From positions 394,189 to 458,188 of the forward strand of contig VXBP01002775.1 in assembly GCA_013400115.1 (NCBI GenBank): a DNA stretch of 64,000 bases, given 5' to 3'. The stretch is from Rhinopomastus cyanomelas. Its lineage: Eukaryota > Chordata > Aves > Bucerotiformes > Rhinopomastidae. This document shows, one piece after another, positions 55,285 to 64,000 of this stretch. Below the pieces are notes generated by a model. The model saw only the letters and a program-made list of their open reading frames with translations. It did not search any database and was not told the DNA's origin. The position numbers were made by a program, and so were the translations under genes. Each line of letters begins with the position of its first letter. The first letter of the stretch is position 1.

Positions 55285-55560
55285 GTGACTTTAACAACAG
55301 CTCCCTTTATTCCCGCGGGACTCTAGAATCAGCGCGTTGGAGTCATCTGGAGGTGACACGCGGGAGCAGGTTGCAGTGTCTAAGGATTTAGACCAGTGCC
55401 TCCCAGTTTCTGCACAGCAAACCAGTAAGTAAATGCAAACTGGTTTGGGCTGCTTTGGCGTCCTCACTTTGCTGCAAGAGGAATGTGCAGCAGCCGCGTA
55501 CTCGCCCTCTGCACTGCGTAAGGCCTGCTTTGCAATTCATTGTACTTGGCCTCTCTGAGT

Positions 55561-55618
55561 GGGGGACTGGACTGGATGATCTTTCGAGGTCCCTTCCAAT
55601 CCCTGATGACTCTATGAA
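55561..55618 (+). mobile_element. CR1 LINE fragment (3' tip)
   Basis: 58 bp: 'gggggactggactggatgat', 'ctttcgaggtcccttccaat', then ccctgatgactctatgaa. It is well preserved for its length. Confidence 0.9.
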
Positions 55619-55800
55619 TTCAGTTCATTTTCCTTTTCCCTGTAAAAGGAACATAAAACCTCAGCACACGGCACAAGCCGTGGCTGCGGGGGGGTTTCTC
55701 TTCCTTCCCCCCAACCTGTGCTGCTGTTCCTTGGTGTCGCGCGCTGATTTCTCCTCATGTACTTTTTGAATTAACAGCTTTGAATTCTCTGTCCTCAGCA

Positions 55801-55850
55801 TCACAGGATCACAGAGTGTTAGGGGCTGGAAGGGACCTCGCGAGACCCAG
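55801..55850 (-). mobile_element. CR1 LINE fragment (3' tip, inverted)
   Basis: 50 bp: 'atcacaggatcacagagtgt' and 'taggggctggaagggacctc'. It faces the + strand tip at 55.56 kb across about 180 bp of unique sequence. Confidence 0.88.
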
Positions 55851-55967
55851 TCTGCACCCGTTTCCCACTTCCTTACAAATAAAAATAAACCCAACCAGGA
55901 GCCTGAGGAAGTTAAAACGTCATTACTTTGGCTTAAAGAAAAGCAATTGGAAGCCCTCTGTGTGAGG

Positions 55968-56215
55968 TGCCTCAAGTGCTGGGTGCAGTTTTGGGCACCG
56001 CAGTAAGGAAGGACATCGAGGTGCTGGGGAGGGGGCAGAGAAGGGCAACTGGGGTGATTAGGGGTCTGGAGAACAGGGAGAGGCTGAGGGGGCTGGGGCT
56101 GTTTGCCCTGGAGGAGGCTGAGGGGAGACCTCGTTGCTCTCTAACAACGAGGGAGGTTGCAGTGAGGTGGGTACTGGCCTCTTCTCCCCAGCAGCAGGAC
56201 AAGAGGAAATGGGGT
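55968..56215 (+). mobile_element. CR1 LINE fragment (ORF2 tail, 3' end lost)
   Basis: 'ctgggtgcagttttgggcac', 'gaaggacatcgaggtgctgg', 'gaggctgagggggctggggc', 'ggaggaggctgaggggagac' and 'gttgcagtgaggtgggtact'. It resembles the parent of the triplicated copy at 50 kb. No terminal repeat is visible. Confidence 0.88.
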
Positions 56216-57177
56216 CAGGTAACAGGTGTGCGAGGGACCTGGAGCTGAGCCCTCCCTGCCCCCGGGCCCACCTCGTATTCACTGTGAGGTCCCCTCTGGG
56301 CAGGCTGCTCCCACACCGGCAGCTCCTCTCAAGTATTTTTAACCAAGCACCATATGGGAAGGCAGGAAGCAGAGCAGCACCGGCTTTGCCAACCGCCGGG
56401 CAGCAGAGGGTTGGCCGCAGCCGAGGAGCGGAAGCACCGGGGCAGTCTAGCACCACGCGGGCAAGGCCTGGTGGCTGCTCCCCACTGCCAGGGCTGCCAT
56501 CCTTGGGGGCTGCCGCCCTTGCTCAGCGCGTGCCCAGCGCCTGGCTCCGCAGGTGCCCTGCACTCACGCTCGGCCCCCTGACCGTGGGTCTGGCCTCCAG
56601 TAGCCACCCAGCCTGCAGCTCCAAGGCTGCCTGCCTGTGCAGCCCACGCCCAGGTGCTGATGGCAGCGGGCTAGTCAAGGGGAAGATGGGGCTGCTTTCT
56701 GAGTAACACAGGGTACCTGTCTGCACAGAAGCCCACAGAACCTAAAAAAAAGAGGGGGGAAAACAAGAGGTAGCTACAGGATTTTGGAACTTACTGCTGA
56801 CCTACCTAATCTGTTGGAGATGTTACTGCTAGTCTTCTCTGGAAACAAAAGTCTCTCAGCTAGTCCCAAAACATCCTCTGGAGGCTGTTCTTTCTTTCTG
56901 GATCTGCACAGCTACTCTGGCAGCAGCAAAGGCCCGAGGACAGGTGCTGGGAGCCAAGCACTTGCTGAATCAACAGGCTGGGGAGAAGGCAAAGAAATTC
57001 ATTTCAAAGTGCTGCATAATTAGCCACCCTCTCTCCACGTAGGTGGGCGGGTAACAGCTGGCTGCTGGGAACAAGCGCGCCAAGTGCAACCGGAGCTGTG
57101 TCCCACAGGCAAAGACACCCAACACTCAGAATAAACCCCTGGCGCTTAAAATGCAGCCATTAACGTCACGGACCACG

Positions 57178-57593
57178 GAGATGATGGAGTGGAACAGCTC
57201 CCTGACGAGGAGAGGCCGAGGGAGCTGGGTCTCTTTTGCTGGGAGAAAAGGAGACTGGGGGGTGATGCTGGTAAGTATGTGAAGGGTGGGTGTCAGGAGG
57301 ATGGAGCCAGGCTCTGCTCAGGGGCATCTACTGATGGGACAAGGGGCAGTGGGTGTGAGCTGGAACAGAGGAGGTTCCATATAAATATGAGAAGGAACTT
57401 CTTCCCAGTGAGGGTGACAGAGCACTCGCACAGGCTGCCCAGGGGGGTTGTGGAGTCTCCTTCTCTGGAGAGGTTTAAAACCCACCTGGACGTGTTCCTG
57501 TGTGACTTGGTCTAGGTGATCCTGCTGTGGCAGGGGGATTGGACTGGATGATGTCTCGAGGTCTCTTCCTCTTTCGAGGTCCCTCTGTGAATC
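57178..57593 (+). mobile_element. CR1 LINE fragment abutting the GLCCI1 3' end
   Basis: Encodes E-R-P-R-E-L-G-L-F-C-W-E-K-R-R and R-G-S-G-C-E-L-E-Q-R-R-F-H-I-N-M-R-R-N, with the 3' end 'gggggattggactggatgat'. A short duplication of the 'tcgaggtc' tail occurs at 57556-57582. It ends about 150 bp from the GLCCI1 polyadenylation signal. Confidence 0.95.
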
Positions 57594-57734
57594 CTGCCAT
57601 CAGTAATGTGGGAGAAGAGCCCGGCGCCAGCCTCGCAACAACCTCCTCTACATCCCGTTCCCCAGCAGTGTTCCACACACAGTTTTCCACACCAATAAGG
57701 AACCACCGCGTGCGTGTGTCATCCCCAACACTTT

Positions 57735-60255
57735 TTTAACTATAACTTTTATTTAAATAAGACACAGGAACTTTGATACCGAAAAAAATACAAAACAAAA
57801 GCCACATCTTTCCTCGTGTAAAGCAACTGTCGTGTGGTAACTCAAACACTGTTCAGCACGGTGGCCGGAAGTAACAGTACAACTATGTACAAAACCTTAA
57901 ACAATATCCGACAGAGTTTCTACAGCCGGGTGTAGAACACACTCGAGATAAACAACTGCTGGGAAATTTACATGGCAAAGCATCAGCTTCAACACATTTT
58001 GGTTCGAACCCTTCAAATCCGCTCAGAACAAATGGACCACTCCATTAATATTTAGTTTCTCATGGAAAAAGAACCCCAGACAACTCAAAGGAACAAGCCA
58101 GAGCACTGCGGGGGTTGTACAGAGCTCATCGCTCATCTAAAAACAACTCAGCACATCCCCCCCCCGTCACCTAAACATCGACAACGGAGACTACCGCGTC
58201 CTGCCTGGACGTCACCAGAGCATAAAAAAGTCATCGCACTGCCGTGTTAATCTAGAAACAAAAGTTATTCAAAGGAACAGATACTTACACCGTGAGGATA
58301 TTCTCTCCCCTTTCTCTTCAGTCTATAAAATATATATATAGTGTTTTCTCCTAGGCCTGAGATTAGTAGGGTTAAGGATGGGAAGGCTGTTACATGAGAA
58401 TGGCTGGAAACAGACCTCTCCCTCCTCTCTTTGCTGCAAGGGGAGTAAACAACCACAATGGATCAGGGGCTGTTTTACAGGCTGCAAACCCCACCTCGTA
58501 AGACAGCAGGAACAGGACCTCGAGCTGTGAAAAGGAAAGGCTCCATCTCCAGAGACAGCACATACTCACTGAGTAGCTACTGGTGCTTTGCTCTCGCTCC
58601 CCTCCCGTCTCACCTTCCAAAGAGGAAAGAGCCCATCGCAGAGCACATCCAGGTGCTCAGCAGCTGCAGGCTACTCATCTCCTCAACTCCTGGAAAAGCT
58701 GAACCCCATTCTTTTCGGGGCAGACAGCGTGACTGTAGCTTCACTGCGCTGAAAGCACCGGGGCGAGAACATCGCGTTCAGTCGGCCTTTGGGGTCCTCT
58801 CTGTGCCACAGGAAATCGCCTCTGAGGGCAGCGGGCACTGGCTTGAGGAGGCGTCCGGCCCGCAAACCCAGGACCATCCTACCAGGGTCTTTGTTTATTC
58901 ACACTGCAGGAGCGGGGAGGGAAAACACTGACACACCACCGAAGGGGCTGCAAGGTGCGGGAGAAGCTGCCGTTCAGGAACAGGAACTGGGAACTACTGC
59001 TTCCTGCCCTTCTTGCAGCACCCGCTCGCTACCTGTGAGTGAACACACTCCCTACAGGACCAAAACGCCGCTCGACAAACCCCCAGCCCAGCCAGCGAAC
59101 GAATGAACATTTCCAAACGAGAAACTAAACATTAATTCGACTTGCAGACGGTAACAGGAGCATCTCACACCCTTCACTGCCAACAAAAACATGAGAGGAA
59201 ACCCCCGCCGCCCCCCTCCCTCCCCAACTGTGAAACCTGAAAGAGTTTGTGTCTTTGAACAGAACCGCTCTTGTCTTCCCCCTCACGCACACCCCGTGGA
59301 ATGTTTCTCACGTGCGGCCCGGTACCGAGCGCTTCGCCTGCAGCAGAGTCTAACAGTCGTTAACTGGGCAACACCCGACGCCTCGAAACGCCACGTCTGG
59401 ACACACGGACATGACAGGAACTGCAACAGTCGTTTCACCTGCGAGCACACGACAGCGATAAAAGTCACAGATTTGCTGGTTCTCCTCACGGTCACCCGCG
59501 TCCAGGGGCCGCCGCTCGCCTGGACCTGAATGCACTTATTCCAAGGAGGTGGAATGTAATGAGGAAATCGCGATGCATAAAACAAGGAAAGGCAAGAGTG
59601 ACGCTTCCCCCTTTAGCTTTGGAGCTGGAAAAGGTTCTCTATCCCAACGTGATTTACATTCCAAGTTACCTGAGTTTACACTTCGAGAGAAGTACCTGAA
59701 GCGAGGCCATAGGGTGGGCAACTGTGCAACTGCTGTGGCCATTATTATTTTTTTCATGGGTTTTTCTTTTTAAAGTTTTTCTAAAGTGTTTTTATGGTTT
59801 TTCTCTTTTTTTTTTGCATTGTGTGGATTAACGAAGTCGGAAACATAAACACCTGGATCGATTGTAAACATAATCCTGACGTACAGTGTTTGCCATAGGA
59901 CACGACACAGCAAGACATTTTCTATTCAGACAGGCAACGTTCTTCTTTATAATAGATAGAGAGCTTATTTATACTGTAGGGTCTGCAACAGGACACAGGA
60001 CACAGCACGAGTCCGGTCAAACACACTATGAAATGCATAGTCTCCGCTTAAACTGCGACACACGGGCTCCGCAGGCGGCGCCGCTTCCTCACGAGAAATG
60101 CCGACTACGAGCGCCGTCCCTGCCGAGAACCGCGGCGACATCCTTCTTCAGATGCTGCCGGGTTGCTCTGAAAGGTGGCCACCTCGCGCAGATCTAGCCG
60201 AGCTACTGTCTCCTCGGTCCTTGGGCCAGGGCGGAGGCCTGCTCCGCCTGGGTCT
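57735..60255 (-). other. GLCCI1: GLCCI1 3' UTR
   Basis: Runs from the stop codon to a - strand AATAAA at 57748-57753. The 2.5 kb are free of CR1 although CR1 is dense on both sides, as expected for transcribed and constrained sequence. T-rich blocks near 59.75-59.82 kb appear as A-rich in the transcript. Many short frames cross it on both strands, but none resembles a protein. Confidence 0.75.
57748..57753 (-). terminator. GLCCI1: GLCCI1 polyadenylation signal
   Basis: TTTATT on the + strand (AATAAA on the - strand) in 'aacttttatttaaataagac'. It is the last hexamer before the CR1 fragment and lies at the edge of the repeat-free block. Confidence 0.65.
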
Positions 60256-60589
60256 CTAGATCAACACGTAGCTCTGAGGAGAGGAATGCTCTTCAGTCTG
60301 GACCTCTTGCTGCTGGGACGGCTGCTGTGCCGGGACCTCCGCGGAGGCCGCTGTGCTGGTGTCGTCTGACAGAGATGAGAACGAGACCCGAGATGAGAGC
60401 TGCTCCACAGTCAGGGCGCTCAAAGCTGCGCTTTGACCAGCGGTTGGGGAGTTCTTCAGCGTCAGGTCTGACGCGGGAAGGAGGGGGCCCAGGAGCTTTA
60501 CAGGACAGAAAGCTGATCCGGTTGGGATGAAATTAACCTTGTTTTTGTCAGGGCATGAAAAGAGAGGGGCTGTGACAGGCTGGCGAGAC
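60256..60589 (-). CDS. GLCCI1: GLCCI1 last exon, coding part (110 C-terminal residues)
   Basis: Read on the - strand. The acceptor 'tctccttgcag' ends at 60590, and one base completes a split Ser codon. The frame then reads S-R-Q-P-V-T-A-P-L-F-S-C-P-D-K-N-K-V-N-F and G-S-A-F-C-P-V-K-L-L-G-P-L-L-P-A-S-D-L. Next come L-T-V-E-Q-L-S-S-R-V-S-F, a Gln-rich tail Q-Q-P-S-Q-Q-Q-E and Q-S-Y-V-L-I, then TAG at 60258-60256. This matches the GLCCI1 C-terminus (the human protein ends Q-N-Y-V-I-I). GLCCI1 is a glucocorticoid-induced, Ser-rich, largely disordered protein expressed in thymus, kidney podocytes and elsewhere. Its biochemical activity is uncertain. Confidence 0.96.
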
Positions 60590-61611
60590 CTGCAAGGAGA
60601 AAAGACATTATGTACCCGGCCGGGCGAGAGACTCCCCACGCAGTGACCTCCGCGGTTCTACGTGCTGCTAGAATGCGAATGACAGGGGATGGGGTTCACT
60701 GGACAGAGGGGCAAACATCTTCCATATTGGCAGTCAGCTACCTGATCCACAGCAATCAGGACAGTCACAAAAATGACTCTGCAGGTACTGGACAGACATG
60801 CAACTTCCAGCCAGAAAAAGCTGCGGCACGTGCGCCCGTGGGGAAAGTGCCACAGGAATTTGGGGTGTCGCGAGCTCTTCTTCAACTGACACGATGCAGC
60901 GACAACACAGTCAGTCCTATCAAAGCCCTTTGGGAGCCTCTGTGGAGCAGGCCTCCCCTTTCCCACACCCCCTAGTTTGGCTGAAGGCTTCCCCTCCGCA
61001 AGCCAGCACTGCTCCCTCACCTTCAGACCAAGAGCTGGCCCCTCCTGAACTCCCTCATCCGCAGGAGCCAGGCAGCGGCCTCGACAGCACGTGCCCAGAC
61101 ACTGCTGGCTGCAGGGACACGACGCCCCAGAGTTTTGGTTCTGGTGTCCTGCTCAGCAAGAACACCGAGCGCAGCCTACGCTACCATCTGCAAACACTTC
61201 CCCTGCCTTTCAGCTCCATTTCACAGGGTTCAAGGCATTAAAACAGAACCTACGCTTGAAGCTGGGCTGCGTGTGACCAGGAGAGTCTGAAGCCACAAAC
61301 GCTTTAAAAGTTAATAAAAACCACCTATGGGAAGGGGTTTGTGAACGCCCAGGGAACTCCATGAACCTTCTCTTTTCTGCTGGGGTTTGTGCTGCCTTTG
61401 CTGAGTGCACAAAAGGAGCTCAGGCATAAAAGACTCCACTTCCTCTTCACCCCAACGTGAGCCCTTCAACTCCTCTGCGGTGCAAACTACGAGGGAGTTT
61501 GCTCCTGAGAAACCCATCAGCTGGAATGGTTTGTTCATCTGCAGCGGGAGCGGCTCGGTGAACAGGGTTACTGCTTCGCAGACACCAGCTGATAGAAAAG
61601 GCGTTACTTAC
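60590..61611 (-). other. GLCCI1: GLCCI1 last intron (1.0 kb)
   Basis: Bounded by the donor gtaagt (- strand, 61611-61606) and the acceptor ending at 60590. It is GC-richer than the ICA1 introns. No repeat or other feature recognised. Confidence 0.85.
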
Positions 61612-61732
61612 GACAGCTCCTCAAAGACCTTCACTCGCTCACATCCCTCTGGGGGCTCTCGTTTGAACATGTAGCTGTTGTTTGGTTTGGGAGATGAGGC
61701 ATACTTGGGCAACGGTGAGCTACTCCCACTGT
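61612..61732 (-). CDS. GLCCI1: GLCCI1 penultimate exon (121 nt)
   Basis: - strand, acceptor 'ttaaattttcag' (AG at 61734-61733) and consensus donor ctgtc|gtaagt. It encodes S-G-S-S-S-P-L-P-K-Y-A-S-S-P-K-P-N-N-S-Y, then M-F-K-R-E-P-P-E-G-C-E-R-V-K-V-F-E-E-L, a block highly conserved in GLCCI1 and also present in the FAM117 relatives. The match to the human S-P-K-P-N-N-S-Y-M-F-K-R segment is essentially complete. The phase agrees with the last exon. Confidence 0.96.
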
Positions 61733-62371
61733 CTGAAAATTTAAAGCAGTTATATTACTAGAGATTGAGGGTGCTGCTTCATTAACGTGACTTCCAAACA
61801 CGATGCCTTTTTGTCTCTCTGCACAAATGAGCCGGTCGGCTTCTACCACGAAGCAGCCGTTACTGCCGGCTGTCTCTAACACCCTTGTACAGCACATTTC
61901 TTCTGAATAAAAGCCTCAGTGCAGCAGCCACCTATCACACAGCAACACAGAACAGGAGGGTGTTTTGATCCAGAACACGGCAACGGGAACAACGCGGAGC
62001 TGTGATCCTGGAAACAAACACAGTCTTTATCGAGGAACTCAAAACACACCAACATGCACCACGCACCGGGAGCGATGACGAGCCCTAGCGACCACGGTCC
62101 TTCCCACTCTGCGCACACACCGTTACTCCAGGTGTGTGTGTGTGGCAGGTACCTTGTTCTCCACCTTTGTTCCTCGCTGGAATATTGGCCTTATAGTTAT
62201 AGTTTCAGTTCAGAAGTTGCAATGAAAGGAGGGATGTTTGTAACCAGGGTATTAGCTCCTCGTCATTACAACGTCCTGCCTTACTTGCTTCATGGTTGTG
62301 AAGCTCTCCTTGTACCCAAAATGAAACTTCCCCAAGTCTCTCATCACTACTAGCTCTGTGCTCCATTCAGC

Positions 62372-62705
62372 ATCGAGCAACAAGGATGATGAAGGAAGTG
62401 GAGCACTTCCCTGATGAGGAGAGGCTGAGGGAGCTGGGTCTCTTGAGCTTGGAGGAGACCTCATTAATAGTCTCAGTGTCATCTAGTGATAGGACAAGGG
62501 GCAGTGGGTGTGAGCTGGAACACAGGAGGTTCCACATCAATGTGAGAAGGAACTTCTTCACAGTGAGGGTGACAGAGCCCTGGAACAGGCTGCTCAGGAG
62601 AACTGGATGTGTTCCTGTGCGACTTGGTCTAGGGGATCCTGCTGTGGCAGGGGGACTGAACTGGACAATGTTTCCAGGTCCCTTCCAATCCCTAACCATT
62701 CTATT
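62372..62705 (+). mobile_element. CR1 LINE fragment with internal deletions
   Basis: 'caaggatgatgaaggaagtg', E-E-R-L-R-E-L-G-L-L-S-L-E-E, then a jump to 'gtgtcatctagtgataggac' and 'ggttccacatcaatgtgaga'. Another gap removes the 'gtggagtctccttct' segment, followed by 'gtgttcctgtgcgacttggt' and the end 'ggtcccttccaatccctaac'. At least two deletions are visible relative to the copies at 54 and 57 kb. Confidence 0.93.
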
Positions 62706-63970
62706 CTTTGTCCCCCTGGCTCTCTGTGGGTATTTTACTAGACACACTTAGAACTAAAGGTGTGAAGACCCAGGACACAAGAGAACGGGCAGATTTCTTT
62801 GTCCTTCTCAGCAGACAGAAGACTCAACTCTGGTAATGACAGAAGAACAACAGGTTGAAGTACTAGGACCTCAAAAGGCTTCACTTCAAGCACCCTGGCA
62901 ACACACTCACTACTCAATGCATTAAGGAAATGAAGTGGGTGCAGCAGCAACAACTACGCACAGAAAACCAGCCTTCTGCACTGGCTTCTGTCTGCTCAAA
63001 GAGCAGCGGTCATCTCTGGGCTACAGTTAGTGACTCCCTGTTCTCCACTTGGGCTTACAACAGCAAAGGCAAGATTGAAGAGGATCCCCCAGCCTGAACA
63101 CAGGAACCATTCTTGCTGAGGCTCTGCCGATGTGGGGTGCCCTAAGCTCATTTCCACCTTTGTTTGTTCAGCTGTTGTTCACATGAGCCTTTCCACCAGC
63201 ATGGAAAAGCAACCAGAGCTCCAAGCCCTGCGGGGTCTGCGTTCACTGAAGAACGTAAGGAGCCTTTAACAGGTGGCAAACTACCGACAGAAACGTTTTA
63301 GTAGCCACTACTCTAGCGCAAAGGCCACTCATTAGAGGGTCTGAAATGTCTCTGCTTCCTCGGACACCAATCAAATGTCACACTTTCCCCTTGGGGATGT
63401 GCTGTGAACCCCAGCGGGGTATCAGCCATCCAGCTCTTCCCTGCCGGAGGGCAAGCGCTGAACTTCTGCTTTCAGAACTTCAGGTGCTGGGTGCACAAAG
63501 AGCTCAGAGACAATGCAGACAACACAGAGAGATGCCAAGCTGGGAGCACGATGGTCCTGCTGGCGCCCTGCCACTGCTGGCCCACACGGCTCATTCCAAA
63601 CACAGAGAACATTTACAGAACCCAGACGGTTTGTTTCCTCCTCCTACTATTTGAAATGGAAGATCCAAGTTTAAAAAAAAAACCAGGAGGCATCAAACGT
63701 GCTACTGTTCATCCCACCACGCAGTGGGAAACTCTGGAAGTACATCCAAGGATAAAAATAATCCAAGTGCAGTCAAAGTTGAGTCAGTCCTTGCAAGCTT
63801 TAGGCTCTTGTCTAGCGGGTTCAGTTTTCTATCAAGTGCTCAGTCTGCGCAGCCCTGGCTGGCTGGAAGTTTCAACACAAGGCAGCTGCTACCCTAGAGA
63901 GAAACGACATCGTGTAGCTGAACCCCTCTCTTGGCCCTCCCTGGTTCTGAAGCCTAAATTGTTAGATTAG

Positions 63971-64000
63971 AACCATAGAATCATTAGGGATTGGAAGGGA
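63971..64000 (-). mobile_element. CR1 3' tip cut by the window edge (inverted)
   Basis: The final 30 bases, 'aaccatagaatcattaggga' and 'ttggaaggga', are the reverse complement of a CR1 terminus. The rest lies outside the window. Confidence 0.9.

Larger units (their letters stand above)
54554..55300 (+). other. ICA1: ICA1 3' UTR and immediate 3' flank
   Basis: A canonical polyadenylation signal AATAAA lies at 54655-54660, about 100 nt after the stop. It is followed by a T/C-rich stretch, so a very short 3' UTR is likely. A second AATAAA at 55279-55284 could give a longer form. Between them is an unusually CpG-dense patch (54690-54830). The segment is free of CR1. Confidence 0.65.
55301..57735. 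other. Gap between the convergent ICA1 and GLCCI1 3' ends
   Basis: About 2.4 kb holding four CR1 pieces (55.56, 55.80, 55.97 and 57.18 kb). The GC-rich unique block at 56.22-56.70 kb has a 190-codon + frame with no recognisable similarity and is not called a gene. The block from 56.7 to 57.17 kb shows nothing specific apart from a purine-rich run near 56.74 kb. Confidence 0.6.
61733..64000 (-). other. GLCCI1: GLCCI1 intron (partial, runs off the window)
   Basis: At least 2.3 kb of intron upstream (in gene orientation) of the penultimate exon. It contains a CR1 copy at 62.37-62.71 kb and the start of another at the window edge. I searched for the preceding GLCCI1 Ser-rich exon and did not find it. 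The 188-codon + frame near 63.4-63.97 kb is not credible. Confidence 0.7.

Noticed and set aside
56134..56706. 190-codon + strand frame between ICA1 and GLCCI1
   Set aside because: It starts in CR1 and continues through GC-rich sequence with Pro/Ala/Gly/Ser bias. There is no recognisable domain or splice structure.
63404..63970. 188-codon + strand frame antisense to the GLCCI1 intron
   Set aside because: No family resemblance, ends near the CR1 tip, and overlaps another random frame.
1..64000. CRISPR array, bacterial operon or viral insertion
   Set aside because: Direct repeats found are CR1 copies, a minisatellite and duplications. There are no regularly spaced short repeats with unique spacers, no densely packed genes and no viral structural genes.

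Overview
The window is vertebrate nuclear DNA, almost certainly from a bird. It carries widely spaced exons with GT/AG splice sites, a CpG-island promoter, and more than 30 fragments of the chicken-repeat-1 (CR1) LINE, the dominant avian retrotransposon. CR1 is recognisable from its 3' end (rolling variants of 'ggattggaagggacc' and 'agatcatctagtccaa') and from conserved ORF2 reverse-transcriptase motifs. I cannot name the species.

Two convergent protein-coding genes account for the unique sequence. (1) ICA1 (islet cell autoantigen 1, ICA69) runs on the + strand from a CpG-island promoter and noncoding exon 1 (about 3.4-3.7 kb) to a stop codon at 54551-54553. I reconstructed 13 coding exons (exons 2-14). 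Reading frame and splice phase close at every junction and give a 498-residue protein with the arfaptin-homology/BAR domain in exons 3-8 and the ICA69 C-terminal region in exons 9-14. (2) GLCCI1 (glucocorticoid-induced 1) enters from the right edge on the - strand. Its last two coding exons (61612-61732 and 60256-60589) and a repeat-free 3' UTR down to about 57.7 kb are in the window; its 5' part lies beyond the window. The tail-to-tail ICA1/GLCCI1 order matches the mammalian arrangement as I remember it.

Layout: 1-3.4 kb, 5' flank of ICA1 with two CR1 fragments; 3.4-4.1 kb, CpG island and exon 1; 3.7-14.5 kb, intron 1 with clustered and nested CR1; 14.5-23.3 kb, exons 2-6; 23.3-38.3 kb, a 14.9-kb intron 6 with a 46/47-bp minisatellite and the longest CR1 copy (reverse-transcriptase motifs still legible); 38.3-54.6 kb, exons 7-14 in a CR1-rich setting; 54.6-57.7 kb, ICA1 3' end and a CR1-littered gap; 57.7-64 kb, 3' part of GLCCI1.

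I found no sign of a novel system such as an operon, CRISPR array, virus or unknown multigene cassette. The observations most worth checking concern ICA1: three consecutive symmetric (phase 1-1) C-terminal exons, a 96-nt exon absent from the human protein as I remember it, an in-frame stop built across the exon 2 donor, inverted CR1 pairs bracketing small exons, and a CpG-dense patch in the distal 3' end.
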